NCBI RefSeq assembly: GCF_030756675.1
Contig: NZ_JAVBXD010000016.1
Span: 25,696 to 89,695, forward strand
DNA: 64,000 nt
Source: Bacillus multifaciens
GTDB taxonomy: Bacteria > Bacillota > Bacilli > Bacillales > Bacillaceae_G
Reading direction: 5' to 3'
The position numbers were made by a program, and so were the translations under genes. Below the pieces are notes generated by a model. That model was not told the origin of the DNA. It did no database searches and saw only the letters and a program-made list of their open reading frames with translations. Positions 1-7,540 of the stretch are shown one piece after another (position 1 is the stretch's first letter; each line of letters opens with the position of its first letter).

Positions 1-188
1 GCTTCATCAAGTTCCCCTTCGCCAATCACAACAGTACCTGCCATGTTAACAGAGTCAAACATTGTACGCATTGCAGTTGTTGCAGCGTCATCTGCCTCAT
101 TTTTCTTTCCACGGCCCATCCATTGTGCTGATGCAAGGGCTGCTGCTTCTGTTACACGGACAATTTCTAATGCGAGTTCACGTTCCAT
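1..188 (-). CDS. glpX: Fructose-1,6-bisphosphatase class II (partial, N-terminal part)
   Basis: The reverse strand encodes the first 62 or so residues of a GlpX-type fructose-1,6-bisphosphatase; the rest lies beyond the left edge. The visible N-terminus begins [17 protein letters not shown] and contains [13 protein letters not shown] and [14 protein letters not shown], signatures of the class II fold in which acidic residues bind metal. The family hydrolyses fructose-1,6-bisphosphate in gluconeogenesis. The start is the ATG at 186-188, preceded on the reverse strand by GGAGG nine bases upstream. It is divergent from yutE. The call is firm although only a fragment is visible. Confidence 0.93.
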   Translation of the reverse strand, partial: MERELALEIVRVTEAAALASAQWMGRGKKNEADDAATTAMRTMFDSVNMAGTVVIGEGELDE

Positions 189-336
189 TGTGACATTCCT
201 CCAATTTCGAAAATCATACAAATATAACTATAACAAAGAACGAGAAAAAGGTGAATTCGAAAAATTGTCGATTTTTTTTGAATAAAAGGGTACAATTGGT
301 GATGAAAATGCTTTAATTACCAGGTAGGTGACATAT

Positions 337-777
337 ATGTACTTTGTAGATCGGAAAAAAATTGAACAAATGTTACAGTGTTTAGAGAAAGTTGTTGCAG
401 CATTTCAAACAAAGCAAGAATATAAGGGAGCGCTTGATGAATATGCGTTAGAGCGTATGGCGCATCTCATGATCGATTGTATTTTAGATGTAGGAAATGC
501 CATGATTGATGGATTTATTATGCGCGATCCAGGCAGCTATGAAGATATTATTGATATTTTAGTGGATGAAAAAGTTGTTACAAATGAAGAAGGAGAACGT
601 TTAAAAGAAGTTGTTCGTCTTCGTAAAATGATTGTACAAGAGTATGTAAATATGAATCACGCAGACGTGTATAATACAGTGCAAAAGCATATTGATATGG
701 TGAAACAATATCCTGCTAATATTCGTCGTTATTTGGAACAAGAACTTGGACCGGTATCTGCGTTTGCAGGAGATTAG
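337..777 (+). CDS. yutE: YutE, HepT-like DUF86 family protein
   Basis: A 146-residue all-helical protein of the DUF86 (HepT/KEN) family, matching B. subtilis YutE, including the C-terminal ELGPVSAF. HepT toxins carry R-x4-H-x-Y; here the corresponding motif is R96-KMIV-Q101-E-Y103, so the histidine is replaced by glutamine. No MNT-type nucleotidyltransferase antitoxin lies next to it. It is therefore probably not an active toxin, and its role is unknown. The ATG at 337 is chosen over the GTG at 328 because AGGTGA (326-331) sits five bases before it and overlaps the GTG. Confidence 0.85.
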   Translation: MYFVDRKKIEQMLQCLEKVVAAFQTKQEYKGALDEYALERMAHLMIDCILDVGNAMIDGFIMRDPGSYEDIIDILVDEKVVTNEEGERLKEVVRLRKMIVQEYVNMNHADVYNTVQKHIDMVKQYPANIRRYLEQELGPVSAFAGD

Positions 778-784
778 ATTATGT

Positions 785-826
785 TGGTTCTAATGGGCCT
801 TGATGTACACGGTCCATTAGAACTTT
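785..826. repeat. Inverted repeat (hairpin) between yutE and the downstream regulator
   Basis: GGTTCTAATGGGCC and GGTCCATTAGAACT form a stem of about 13 base pairs around a short loop. It is followed only by TTTAGG rather than a clear T run, so it is either a weak terminator for yutE or an RNA processing hairpin. Confidence 0.5.
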
Positions 827-849
827 AGGAAAGGAAAGAAGGTTGAGAA

Positions 850-1485
850 ATGGGGGAAGCGATGCGTTCCACAAAAGAGGAAATTCTTCAACTTTTAAAA
901 GTAAGAGGAGAACAAACTGTTGCGGCATTAGCAGAAGTATTGCAAATTACAGAGATGGCTGTGCGCCGTCATTTAAATAATCTCGAAAAAGATGGGCTTA
1001 TTGAAATGAACTTGGTTCGGCAACATGTCGGGAGACCGATGTATGTGTATTGCTTAAGCACAAAAGGAGAAGACTTGTTTCCGAAGCAATATAAGCAATT
1101 TGCAGTTGAGATGTTAGAAGACTTACAGCATATTGGCGATGCGAGGCTCGTTGAGAAGATTTTGCGGGCAAGAACGAATCGTATGGAACAACAATTAGCA
1201 AAACGTGTGAATCGAAAGGAAACAACATTAGAGCGCTTACAAGAAATTGCGATAATGCAAGAAAAAAACGGATATATGGTGCATGTAGAACAAGAAACTG
1301 AAAGTTCTTTCATCCTACAAAAGCAAAATTGCCCGTTAATAGAGGTAGCTGCAAAGTTTCCGCAAATTTGTCATGATGAAAAAAGCATGTATAATAAGCT
1401 ATTGCCAAATGCTGATGTGAAAGTATTATCAAGTATGTGCGATGGAGACTGCTTCTGTTCGTATCAAATAAAAGAAAAAAAATGA
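850..1485 (+). CDS. Winged-HTH transcriptional regulator with C-terminal cysteine cluster (COG2345/SufR-like)
   Basis: A 211-residue regulator. Residues about 8-70 form a winged helix (TEMAVRRHLNNLEKDGLI is the recognition region), followed by GRPMYVYCLS. The C-terminal part holds C161, C174, C197, C201 and C203 with spacing C-x12-C-x22-C-x3-C-x-C, resembling in outline cyanobacterial SufR and related regulators that bind an iron-sulfur cluster. From the family I infer a cysteine-based sensor, possibly of Fe-S status, iron or redox. Several Fe-S assembly proteins (YutI, YutM) lie within 14 kb. GAAGG upstream supports the ATG at 850. The exact target genes cannot be read from the sequence. Confidence 0.75.
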   Translation: MGEAMRSTKEEILQLLKVRGEQTVAALAEVLQITEMAVRRHLNNLEKDGLIEMNLVRQHVGRPMYVYCLSTKGEDLFPKQYKQFAVEMLEDLQHIGDARLVEKILRARTNRMEQQLAKRVNRKETTLERLQEIAIMQEKNGYMVHVEQETESSFILQKQNCPLIEVAAKFPQICHDEKSMYNKLLPNADVKVLSSMCDGDCFCSYQIKEKK

Positions 1486-1495
1486 ACATTACGAG

Positions 1496-1523
1496 ACGCT
1501 TTTGGAAAAAGCGTTTTTTTCTT
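1496..1523 (+). terminator. Rho-independent terminator
   Basis: GACGCTTTTGGAAAAAGCGTTTTTTTCT forms a hairpin with a T run just after the regulator stop codon. Confidence 0.75.
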
Positions 1524-1577
1524 TTTGAAAAAAGGATACGATAAGAAGAGAGTAAGTATCAAAAAGGAGTGACACCT

Positions 1578-2342
1578 GTGTATAAAGGCTATTTAATTGA
1601 TTTAGACGGAACAATGTACCGAGGCGAAGAACGCATTGAAGAGGCGAGTGATTTTATAAAGGCGCTACAAGAGCGGAACTTACCTTATTTATTTGTGACG
1701 AACAACTCGACGCGTAAACCGGAGCAAGTTGCAGACAAGCTGCTTCAGTTTGATATTCCAGCTACACCAGAGCAAGTATTTACGACAAGCATGGCCACGG
1801 CAAATTTTATATATGAAAGAAAACAAAATGCTTCTGTATATATGATTGGAGAAGAAGGTTTACGTGATGCACTTGTGGAAAAAGGCTTCACACTTGTGGA
1901 TAGTAATCCTGATTTTGTTGTTGTTGGGCTAGATCGAGAAGTTACATATGAAAAATTAGCAAAAGCATGCTTAGCCGTTCGAAACGGGGCAACATTTATT
2001 TCCACAAACGGTGATATTGCCATTCCGACAGAACGCGGCTTATTACCAGGAAACGGTTCCTTAACATCCGTTGTAACAGTATCCACAACAGTAAATCCAA
2101 TTTTCATCGGTAAACCAGAATCCATTATTATGGAACAAGCATTAAAAGTACTCGGAACAACGAAAGAAGAGACATTAATGGTTGGGGATAACTACGACAC
2201 CGACATTTTAGCAGGCATGAATGCGGGCATGGATACACTACTTGTCCACACAGGGGTCACATCTGTGGAGAAGTTAACAGAATATGACGTGCAGCCAACG
2301 CATGTTGTCCACAGTTTGACGGAGTGGATTGAGAAGATGTAA
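1578..2342 (+). CDS. yutF: HAD-superfamily phosphatase YutF (NagD/AraL-like)
   Basis: A 254-residue class IIA HAD hydrolase. Motif I is LIDLDGTMYRG near the N-terminus, motif II is the FVTNNSTR region, and the C-terminal motif is VGDNYDTDILAGMNAGMDT with the metal-binding aspartates. The family (p-nitrophenyl-phosphatase or NagD-like) dephosphorylates small sugar or nucleotide phosphates; the natural substrate is unknown. The GTG at 1578 is preferred because AAGGAG (1564-1569) lies eight bases upstream, while the upstream GTG at 1569 overlaps that site. It lies in the same order relative to yutE as in B. subtilis. Confidence 0.88.
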   Translation: MYKGYLIDLDGTMYRGEERIEEASDFIKALQERNLPYLFVTNNSTRKPEQVADKLLQFDIPATPEQVFTTSMATANFIYERKQNASVYMIGEEGLRDALVEKGFTLVDSNPDFVVVGLDREVTYEKLAKACLAVRNGATFISTNGDIAIPTERGLLPGNGSLTSVVTVSTTVNPIFIGKPESIIMEQALKVLGTTKEETLMVGDNYDTDILAGMNAGMDTLLVHTGVTSVEKLTEYDVQPTHVVHSLTEWIEKM

Positions 2343-2343
2343 G

Positions 2344-2382
2344 AAGAGATAGGCAATCGTAAATGATTGCCTATTTTTTATG
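2344..2382 (+). terminator. Terminator after yutF
   Basis: ATAGGCAATCGTAAATGATTGCCTATTTTTTA forms a strong hairpin followed by T6, directly after the yutF stop. Confidence 0.85.
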
Positions 2383-2439
2383 ATAAATGCGGTCGAATTG
2401 TGTGAGATTTTATTTCTTTCTTGCAGAACAGGTGAATAG

Positions 2440-2445
2440 TATAAT
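2440..2445 (+). promoter_or_regulatory. Candidate -10 box of the tet(L)-like operon
   Basis: A consensus TATAAT lies 29 bases before the leader-peptide ATG, so transcription would start near 2452. No good -35 hexamer is visible at the standard spacing. Confidence 0.45.
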
Positions 2446-2473
2446 ATGGAAAATGTAGTAAGGAGGCGTATTT

Positions 2474-2536
2474 ATGAAGTGCACAAACATGATGAGGGTA
2501 CAAATTCGAGGGGAAAACGTATCATTTACCCTATAA
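2474..2536 (+). CDS. tet(L)-type regulatory leader peptide (20 aa)
   Basis: A 20-codon ORF reading MKCTNMMRVQIRGENVSFTL, preceded by AAGGAGG seven bases upstream. It matches the 20-residue leader of plasmid and B. subtilis tet(L) (recalled as MKC-N-x-x-x-RVQ...SxTL) in length and at both ends. In tet(L), ribosomes translating the leader reach the weakly accessible start of the efflux gene, so drug-stalled translation raises expression. Between this stop and the efflux start lies a CTCCCC...GGGGG hairpin (2546-2565) that could hide the second ribosome site, consistent with that mechanism. Regulation here is inferred. Confidence 0.85.
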   Translation: MKCTNMMRVQIRGENVSFTL

Positions 2537-2545
2537 ACTGCGTGG

Positions 2546-2565
2546 CTCCCCTTTAAAATGGGGGT
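2546..2565 (+). promoter_or_regulatory. Hairpin sequestering the ribosome site of the tet(L)-like gene
   Basis: CTCCCC, then TTTAAAAT, then GGGGGT can pair. The G run is the only purine-rich site before the GTG start at 2575, so pairing would block initiation, as in translational attenuation or reinitiation. Confidence 0.6.
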
Positions 2566-2574
2566 ATCATCCTG

Positions 2575-3951
2575 GTGGAAAAAGATTTACCGAATTATAT
2601 GTTTACTGATGTGAAGAAAGCTTTTCTATGGCTTGGCTTTCTTGCATTCTTCAGTGTATTGAATGAAATGGTATTTAATGTAGTTTTACCTGATATCGCG
2701 AAGGACCTTGGTATAGCGCCGTCTTTGGCTAACTGGGTAAATACAAGTTTTATGATTTCATTTGCGATTGGGTCAATCACGTACGGAACAATCAGTGATC
2801 AGTATGGTGTGAAGAAATTACTTCTCTTTGGTCTGCTAGCTTATAGCGGCGGATCACTTTTAGGCGTGTTGGCACATTCTCATTTCTTTGTTGTAATTGC
2901 TGCACGGTTTATTCAAGGTGTTGGGGCATCAGCAGTGCCGGCGCTTATTATGGTAATCGTTGCACGCTACGTGAAATCAGAAGATCGCGGGAAAGCATTT
3001 GGCATAATCGGCTCGTTGGTAGCGATGGGGGAAGTTATAGGCCCAGCTCTTGGCGGAACGATTGTTCATTATGTACAGTGGCCCGTTCTTTTCCTGATTC
3101 CGATGCTGACACTTTTCACGATCCCTTTTTTTCTAAAAGAACTTCCGAATGAATCCGTAAAGGGGAAGAAGATAGATACTTGGGGGATAGCGTTACTGTC
3201 CTGTGGAATTGTTATATTCACTATAAATATAACGCAATATAATTGGTTGTATTTGGCGATTAGTTTTGCGTTATTTGCAGGTTTCACTTTGCATATACAC
3301 AAAGTGGAACAGCCCTTTATAGAACCAAGATTATTGACGAACCGAAAGTTTATATGGGGCGTTCTAACTGGCGGTATTCTTCTAGGTACTGTGGCAGGTT
3401 GTATAACAATGATTCCTTATATGATGAGGGATGTACACCAACTGTCTGCAAGTATGATTGGATGGGTTATATTCCCGGGAACGATGAGTGTCGTGCTATT
3501 TGGTCTTATTGGTGGCAGCTTAGTTGATAAACGAGGAACGACATTTGTTCTATGGCTGGGCTCGTCTTTCATTCTTGCAAGCTTTTTTATCATTTCATTA
3601 TTTGCAGATCAAACACCATGGCTAGTTTCGGCTATGCTAATCGTAATGTTTGGCGGACTCTCTTTCGTTAAAACAGTAATTTCCACGAGTGTTGCGGCTG
3701 CTTTGGGGCCAAAGGAAGTCGGGGCGGGTATGGGGTTTCTCAGCTTCGCCTGCTTCTTAGCAGAAGGACTAGGGATGGCTATTGTTGGTGGGTTATTAAC
3801 AAAACATATACTAGAATATCCGTTACTTTCCACTATACAAAATACGAAAGCGTACTTGTATAGTAATTTACTACTCGTTTTTATTGTTGCCGTATTAACT
3901 GGGATAACTATCTATACAGTAGCTTATAGTCGGAGAAGAAATGAATTGTAA
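2575..3951 (+). CDS. tetL: Tet(L)-like tetracycline/H+ antiporter (MFS DHA2, 14 TM)
   Basis: 458 residues, the same length as Tet(L). The antiporter family exports a tetracycline-metal complex, and Na+ or K+, in exchange for protons at the cell membrane. Visible signatures are FSVLNEMV (26-33), motif A GTISDQYGVKK (71-81), ARFIQGVGA (110-118), antiporter motif C GEVIGPALGG (152-161), and the Tet(L)-like PYMMRDVHQLS and FPGTMSVVLFG. About 14 hydrophobic segments are present. The start is GTG at 2575; the in-frame TAA at 2554-2556 excludes earlier starts. Together with the leader peptide this looks like a resident chromosomal resistance determinant inserted between yutF and yutG. Real substrate range is untested. 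Confidence 0.85.
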   Translation: MEKDLPNYMFTDVKKAFLWLGFLAFFSVLNEMVFNVVLPDIAKDLGIAPSLANWVNTSFMISFAIGSITYGTISDQYGVKKLLLFGLLAYSGGSLLGVLAHSHFFVVIAARFIQGVGASAVPALIMVIVARYVKSEDRGKAFGIIGSLVAMGEVIGPALGGTIVHYVQWPVLFLIPMLTLFTIPFFLKELPNESVKGKKIDTWGIALLSCGIVIFTINITQYNWLYLAISFALFAGFTLHIHKVEQPFIEPRLLTNRKFIWGVLTGGILLGTVAGCITMIPYMMRDVHQLSASMIGWVIFPGTMSVVLFGLIGGSLVDKRGTTFVLWLGSSFILASFFIISLFADQTPWLVSAMLIVMFGGLSFVKTVISTSVAAALGPKEVGAGMGFLSFACFLAEGLGMAIVGGLLTKHILEYPLLSTIQNTKAYLYSNLLLVFIVAVLTGITIYTVAYSRRRNEL

Positions 3952-3958
3952 TTGATGT

Positions 3959-3994
3959 TTAGAAGCCGAACAAGGTGTTTGGCTTCTTTTATTT
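3959..3994 (+). terminator. Terminator after the tet(L)-like gene
   Basis: AGAAGCCGAACAAGGTGTTTGGCTTCTTTTATTTTT folds into a hairpin with a T-rich tail. Confidence 0.75.
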
Positions 3995-4098
3995 TTAAGG
4001 GTTTGTATGGATGACTATAAGAGAAATATGCAAAATTACATTTTTGATACGAAAATAATTAGTTAAGATAGAAGTATGGAAGAGAAGGAGGTTTAGAA

Positions 4099-4632
4099 AT
4101 GAAACCAGTATTAATGGTTATCCTTATTTTCATGACAAGTGCTTTCGCAGTGCTACTATGGAAAATATATAAGATAAATAGCATGAAAAAGAAAATTGGA
4201 AAACGGATTGCAATGTATCGCCGGGCAAAACAATGTTTCTCTATGCTATTTTGTCCTATTTATTTTATTGGACAACTTGTTTTAACGTGTGTTAAATATT
4301 CGAATGGTGAGATTGATAGTTTTGAAAAGTTTTTATTAAAGGTGGGGGTTTATGCTGTAGCAATTTGCTTTACGAGCCTTTTAACGGTTCAATTGTTAAG
4401 GGACATCGAGGTTTATGAAGCAGGAGTTGTGGATGGAATAAATTATTATCCTTATCAAGAAGTAAAAGGTTATAAAACATTCGTACCGGGACAATTTCCG
4501 CAAGAGAATATCTTTTTGGATCGTGGTATAGAAAAGTGGAATAACAATGTGAATTTATTGATTCGAAATGAAGATATAAAAGAGTTAGAAGAAGTCCTGC
4601 AAAGATATATTCCTAAGATGATTGGAAACTAA
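4099..4632 (+). CDS. Membrane protein of unknown function (3-4 TM)
   Basis: 177 residues, not recognised. A hydrophobic N-terminal segment (about 4-22) is followed by a basic stretch (KKKIGKRIAMYRRAK), two central membrane segments (about 47-65 and 83-103), and a C-terminal soluble part of about 70 residues that begins near VYEAGVVDGINYYPYQEVKGY, which resembles the start of small PH-like domains in Firmicutes membrane proteins. AGAAGGAGG lies upstream with proper spacing to the ATG at 4099. It appears to be a single-gene unit ending in a terminator. Confidence 0.6.
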   Translation: MKPVLMVILIFMTSAFAVLLWKIYKINSMKKKIGKRIAMYRRAKQCFSMLFCPIYFIGQLVLTCVKYSNGEIDSFEKFLLKVGVYAVAICFTSLLTVQLLRDIEVYEAGVVDGINYYPYQEVKGYKTFVPGQFPQENIFLDRGIEKWNNNVNLLIRNEDIKELEEVLQRYIPKMIGN

Positions 4633-4662
4633 AAAATCCACCTCACAAGGTGGATTTTTCAA
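4633..4662 (+). terminator. Terminator after the unknown membrane protein
   Basis: AAATCCACCTCACAAGGTGGATTTTTC is a perfect hairpin with a T run. Confidence 0.85.
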
Positions 4663-4679
4663 GGTATTGTTTTCTCATC

Positions 4680-4817
4680 TCAATATCCACAGAAGAAACG
4701 CTCGTATAGAACGCGCACCTCGTGTCCTTTTTCTTGTAGTCGTCCTTGTAGTGCTTCTAAAATCGCATGGTTAAAACTTTGTGGATTCGGGTGTGCATAA
4801 ACGATTAAATGTTTCAT
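4680..4817 (-). pseudogene. Truncated flavodoxin-fold NAD(P)H oxidoreductase (KefF/YwrO-like), N-terminal fragment
   Basis: The reverse strand encodes MKHLIVYAHPNPQSFNHAIL at its N-terminus, the FMN-binding P-loop region of flavodoxin-like NAD(P)H dehydrogenases (about 175-190 residues when complete). The ORF stops after 45 residues, so more than three quarters of the protein, including the flavin and nicotinamide regions, is absent. The ATG at 4815-4817 still has a perfect AGGAGG site. A terminator of the neighbouring gene lies immediately beyond, so the missing part was deleted rather than frameshifted. Confidence 0.75.
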
Positions 4818-4880
4818 TATAGTTCCTCCTATATGTGGATATGTGAGTAGTATGTTCCAAATCAATCAAAAACATCTTTT

Positions 4881-4897
4881 GTAACTACCGCAGTTAC
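4881..4897. promoter_or_regulatory. Operator-like palindrome GTAACT-N5-AGTTAC
   Basis: GTAACTACCGCAGTTAC is a perfect 6-5-6 inverted repeat in the divergent gap between the truncated oxidoreductase and the GNAT gene. HxlR/MarR-type regulators often bind such sites ahead of quinone or azo reductase genes. An almost identical 6-4-6 palindrome starts the long repeats at 9204 and 55342. Confidence 0.45.
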
Positions 4898-4988
4898 TTA
4901 CTAGGAGATAGCAAAGAAGATGCTTTGTGTAACAGGAATTCTTTTCGTGTAGGCGAATAGGTATAAGGAAAGCGAGGAGAGCATACAA

Positions 4989-5477
4989 ATGAACATTCAT
5001 AACCTTACATTAGAAGAAGCGGAAGAAATCAATACATGGCAATATGAGGCCCCGTATGACCTGTATAGTTTTACTGGGGAAGCTGAAACGTTAAAAGAAT
5101 TGCTCGATGGTACATATTACGGCATTTGTGATGAGCAGGATACATTCATCGGTTATTTTTGTTTTGGGGATAACGCACAGGTGCCAGGCGGAAGAGATGC
5201 GAAGTTATACACAGGTGAGCGCGCCATAGATATCGGACTTGGGATGAAACCGGCGTTAACCGGAAAAGGATTGGGGATATCTTTTTTACAAGCGGGATTG
5301 CAGTTTGCGAAGGAAGAGTTTAAGCCAGAGACAATTCGGTTAAGTGTTGCGGCTTTTAATGAGCGGGCTATTGCTCTATATATGAAAGCAGGTTTTCAAA
5401 AGAGAGTGTCTTTTATGAGCAGAGGTAGGGAATTTGTGCTTATGGAGTATGATGTGTTGAAATGCGAAAAAAAATAA
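4989..5477 (+). CDS. GNAT-family N-acetyltransferase
   Basis: 162 residues with a GNAT fold. The acetyl-CoA motif A is GLGMKPALTGKGLG (about 80-93), followed by the helix SFLQAGLQFAKEE, motif B RLSVAAFNERAIALYMKAGF, and a C-terminal strand. The family transfers an acetyl group from acetyl-CoA to an amine; the substrate (amino acid, polyamine, drug or protein terminus) cannot be told. GCGAGGAGAGC before the ATG gives a ribosome site. It has its own terminator and sits in the accessory block between yutF and yutG. Confidence 0.85.
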   Translation: MNIHNLTLEEAEEINTWQYEAPYDLYSFTGEAETLKELLDGTYYGICDEQDTFIGYFCFGDNAQVPGGRDAKLYTGERAIDIGLGMKPALTGKGLGISFLQAGLQFAKEEFKPETIRLSVAAFNERAIALYMKAGFQKRVSFMSRGREFVLMEYDVLKCEKK

Positions 5478-5479
5478 GA

Positions 5480-5517
5480 GAAACCAGCTCTTTATTTCTA
5501 AAGAAGCTGGTTTTCTT
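5480..5517. terminator. Terminator between the GNAT gene and yutG
   Basis: AAACCAGCTCTTTATTTCTAAAGAAGCTGGTTTTCTTG forms a stem that ends in T-rich sequence; being symmetric it can serve both convergent genes. Confidence 0.7.
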
Positions 5518-5526
5518 GTTGGTGTA

Positions 5527-6018
5527 TTATTCAGCATGTGCAGCTCTATGCGCCAAACGACTTGAGGCAGCAGCAGCAATCGCTCCAACGATATCGTCAA
5601 GGAATGTATGAACTTTACCTGTAGATTTATCGTTTAAATATTTTAAAATACCTGGTTTCAATTTATCGATATAGCCAAAGTTTGTGAAGCCGATTGAGCC
5701 GTATACGTTGACGATAGATAAGGCGACAACTTCGTCTACTCCGTATAATCCTTCATCGCGGTGGATGATGTCTTGAAGAGGTGCACTTAGCAAACCTTTT
5801 TCAGCAAGAACATCTAATTCAATTCCTGTAATGAGGGCATTTTGTACTTCACGTTTGGATAAGACGCGTTCTACGTTATAACGACATTCTTCCATTGCTA
5901 AATTTGGATGGTAATTTTTTTGAAGAAAATAAACGAGTTCTGCAATATCGTCAATTTTTACACCGCGTTCTTGTAGTAATTGTAATGCTCTTTCTTGTAG
6001 TTCATTTCGTTGTGTCAT
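5527..6018 (-). CDS. yutG: YutG, phosphatidylglycerophosphatase A-like protein
   Basis: 163 residues of the PgpA/YutG family. The central part contains HRDEGLYGVDEVVALSIVNVYGSIGFTNFGY and the C-terminal part FLDDIVGAIAAAASSRLAHR, the acidic and helical features of the fold. Unlike Gram-negative PgpA, it lacks clear multi-pass membrane segments, so a soluble or peripheral protein is expected. The family dephosphorylates phosphatidylglycerol phosphate in some members; activity here is inferred. The ATG at 6016-6018 is used because AGGTGA lies five bases upstream, overlapping the GTG at 6025-6027. Confidence 0.82.
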   Translation of the reverse strand: MTQRNELQERALQLLQERGVKIDDIAELVYFLQKNYHPNLAMEECRYNVERVLSKREVQNALITGIELDVLAEKGLLSAPLQDIIHRDEGLYGVDEVVALSIVNVYGSIGFTNFGYIDKLKPGILKYLNDKSTGKVHTFLDDIVGAIAAAASSRLAHRAAHAE

Positions 6019-6134
6019 GTTTATCACCTTTTTTTCTTTTTAATATTGTATACGTATAGGTGTATGATGTGCATAGGCATGAAAGTTAATTACCGGCTCA
6101 TATATATATAGAAAAAATGTAGGTGGCGAGTACG

Positions 6135-7136
6135 ATGATTCAACATATTTATGAGAACTATCATATACACGTCAAAGAATTTACACCTCTTGGTCCTTAT
6201 AAAAGCTTTTGGGTTCGTAATAAAATTTATGTGCTTCTTGCTACGGGTCATTTGCAAGAAGAAGAGCTTGTTGAAATGAAGAAATTAAGTGATTATATGA
6301 ATCAGCAAGGTGATATTACCGTTGCGACGTTTGTGCCCAACGTACAAGGTTATTACGTTAGTGAGCTAGAAAAAGCAAATTATTGTTTGTTAAAAGGAAT
6401 ACGTACGTTAGAGCGTAATGTTATTTCATTAGGAAGTGAGCTATCGTTATTTCATAAACGCGGTGCATTCTTTTCAGAAGAAATTGAACATCTTAGCCGA
6501 ATTGGTGAATGGAAGGCGCTTTGGGAAAAACGATTAGATCAGCTCGAACGTTTTTGGCAATCCAAAATGGTGAGTCACCCTACTGATATGTTTGAACAAT
6601 TATTTATTGAGTCATTTCCGTACCACTTAGGTCTTGCCGAAAATGCAATTCAATATGTAGTAGATACAGAAATTGATGATACTCCTCAAGTTGCTGATGC
6701 TGCAACCATTTGTCAGGAACGATTTACACCCTTGCTTTGGCAGGAGACAAAGCGATTAAAGCTGCCGGTTGATTGGGTGTATGACCATCCAAGTCGCGAC
6801 TTAGCCGAATGGGTACGTTATACTTCTTTTGAAAAAAAAGAGAACTGGGAAGAAACGATTGTCCAGTTCTTAAGCGACTACGAACGGAACTATCCATTAT
6901 CTTCGTTTGGCTGGCGGTTATTGTTTGCCCGTCTTCTCTTTCCGCTTCATTATTTTGAAACAGTTGAAGGATATTATTTAGCGGGAAGTGAAGCGCAAAA
7001 ATATGTATATCAAGATAAATTAGAAACCATTTTGCAGCGCGTAGATCAGTCGGAACAATTTCTTCAGCAGTTTTATGACCTCATCGGTCTACCTATTGAT
7101 AAGTTAGGAATTCGTAAGCTTGATTGGCTAACGTAA
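6135..7136 (+). CDS. yutH: YutH, spore coat protein of the CotS/kinase-like family
   Basis: 333 residues that match B. subtilis YutH, a member of the CotS-related, aminoglycoside phosphotransferase-like family whose kinase residues are degenerate. Typical stretches are FLSDYERNYPLSSFGWRLLF, ARLLFPLHYFETVEGYYL and the C-terminal FLQQFYDLIGLPIDKLGIRKLDW. In spores it is expected in the coat. AGGTGG (6121-6126) lies eight bases before the ATG at 6135; the GTG at 6123 overlaps that site and is rejected. It is divergent from yutG. Confidence 0.85.
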   Translation: MIQHIYENYHIHVKEFTPLGPYKSFWVRNKIYVLLATGHLQEEELVEMKKLSDYMNQQGDITVATFVPNVQGYYVSELEKANYCLLKGIRTLERNVISLGSELSLFHKRGAFFSEEIEHLSRIGEWKALWEKRLDQLERFWQSKMVSHPTDMFEQLFIESFPYHLGLAENAIQYVVDTEIDDTPQVADAATICQERFTPLLWQETKRLKLPVDWVYDHPSRDLAEWVRYTSFEKKENWEETIVQFLSDYERNYPLSSFGWRLLFARLLFPLHYFETVEGYYLAGSEAQKYVYQDKLETILQRVDQSEQFLQQFYDLIGLPIDKLGIRKLDWLT

Positions 7137-7147
7137 TATGTAGTTTA

Positions 7148-7176
7148 GAAAAAAGAGACCGTAGTGGGTCTCTTCT
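7148..7176 (+). terminator. Terminator after yutH
   Basis: AAAAGAGACCGTAGTGGGTCTCTTCTTCT forms a hairpin just after the yutH stop. Confidence 0.7.
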
Positions 7177-7182
7177 TCTAGT

Positions 7183-7306
7183 TTATCTAGCTTCAGCGGC
7201 TAGAACAGTCGGTGGCTTCGCGTCTTCCGCCGAGGCAAAAAGCGCCTCTATGTCAGAAGCTCCATCCCCCTCACATTCTGAGCGAGCCGCTTCCGCTTTT
7301 AGATTA
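7183..7306. repeat. GC-rich hairpin repeat, family C copy 1
   Basis: This block shares AGCGGCTAGAACAGTCGGT, TTCCGCCGAGGC, AAAAGCGCCTCTATGTCAG and GAGCGAGCCGC-TCCGCTTTT with copies at 45462-45580 and, inverted, 61062-61194. The outer AGCGGCTAGAAC / TTCTGAGCGAGCCGC arms pair. It lies between the convergent 3' ends of yutH and yutI and is non-coding. Confidence 0.8.
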
Positions 7307-7540
7307 AAATACTTGTTCTACTTCAATTACTCCAGGTACTTCTTCTAAAAGAGCACGCTCGATACCTGCTTTTAATGTGATTGTAGAACTTGGGCAGCTG
7401 CCGCAAGCACCTAGAAGGCGTAATTTAACGATACCGTCTTCGATATCTACTAATTCTACGTCACCGCCATCGCGAAGTAAGAATGGACGTAATTTATCTA
7501 ATACTTCTACTACTTGTTCGTGTAAGTTTTCGTTTTCCAT
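7304..7540 (-). CDS. yutI: Nfu-type iron-sulfur cluster scaffold/carrier YutI
   Basis: 78 residues forming a single NifU C-terminal domain. [20 protein letters not shown] is the classical N-terminal half and C46-GS-C49 (ACGSCPSS) is the cluster-binding CxxC. Nfu proteins hold a labile [4Fe-4S] between two monomers and hand it to target enzymes in the cytosol. Full length for the short Bacillus form. A GGAGT site precedes the ATG at 7538-7540. It is divergent from yuzD. Confidence 0.93.
   Translation of the reverse strand: MENENLHEQVVEVLDKLRPFLLRDGGDVELVDIEDGIVKLRLLGACGSCPSSTITLKAGIERALLEEVPGVIEVEQVF

Noticed and set aside
337-777. HepT/MNT toxin-antitoxin system
   Set aside because: No MNT nucleotidyltransferase is adjacent, and the toxin motif histidine is missing; the nucleotidyltransferase at 8369 is of the drug-modifying type and 7.6 kb away.
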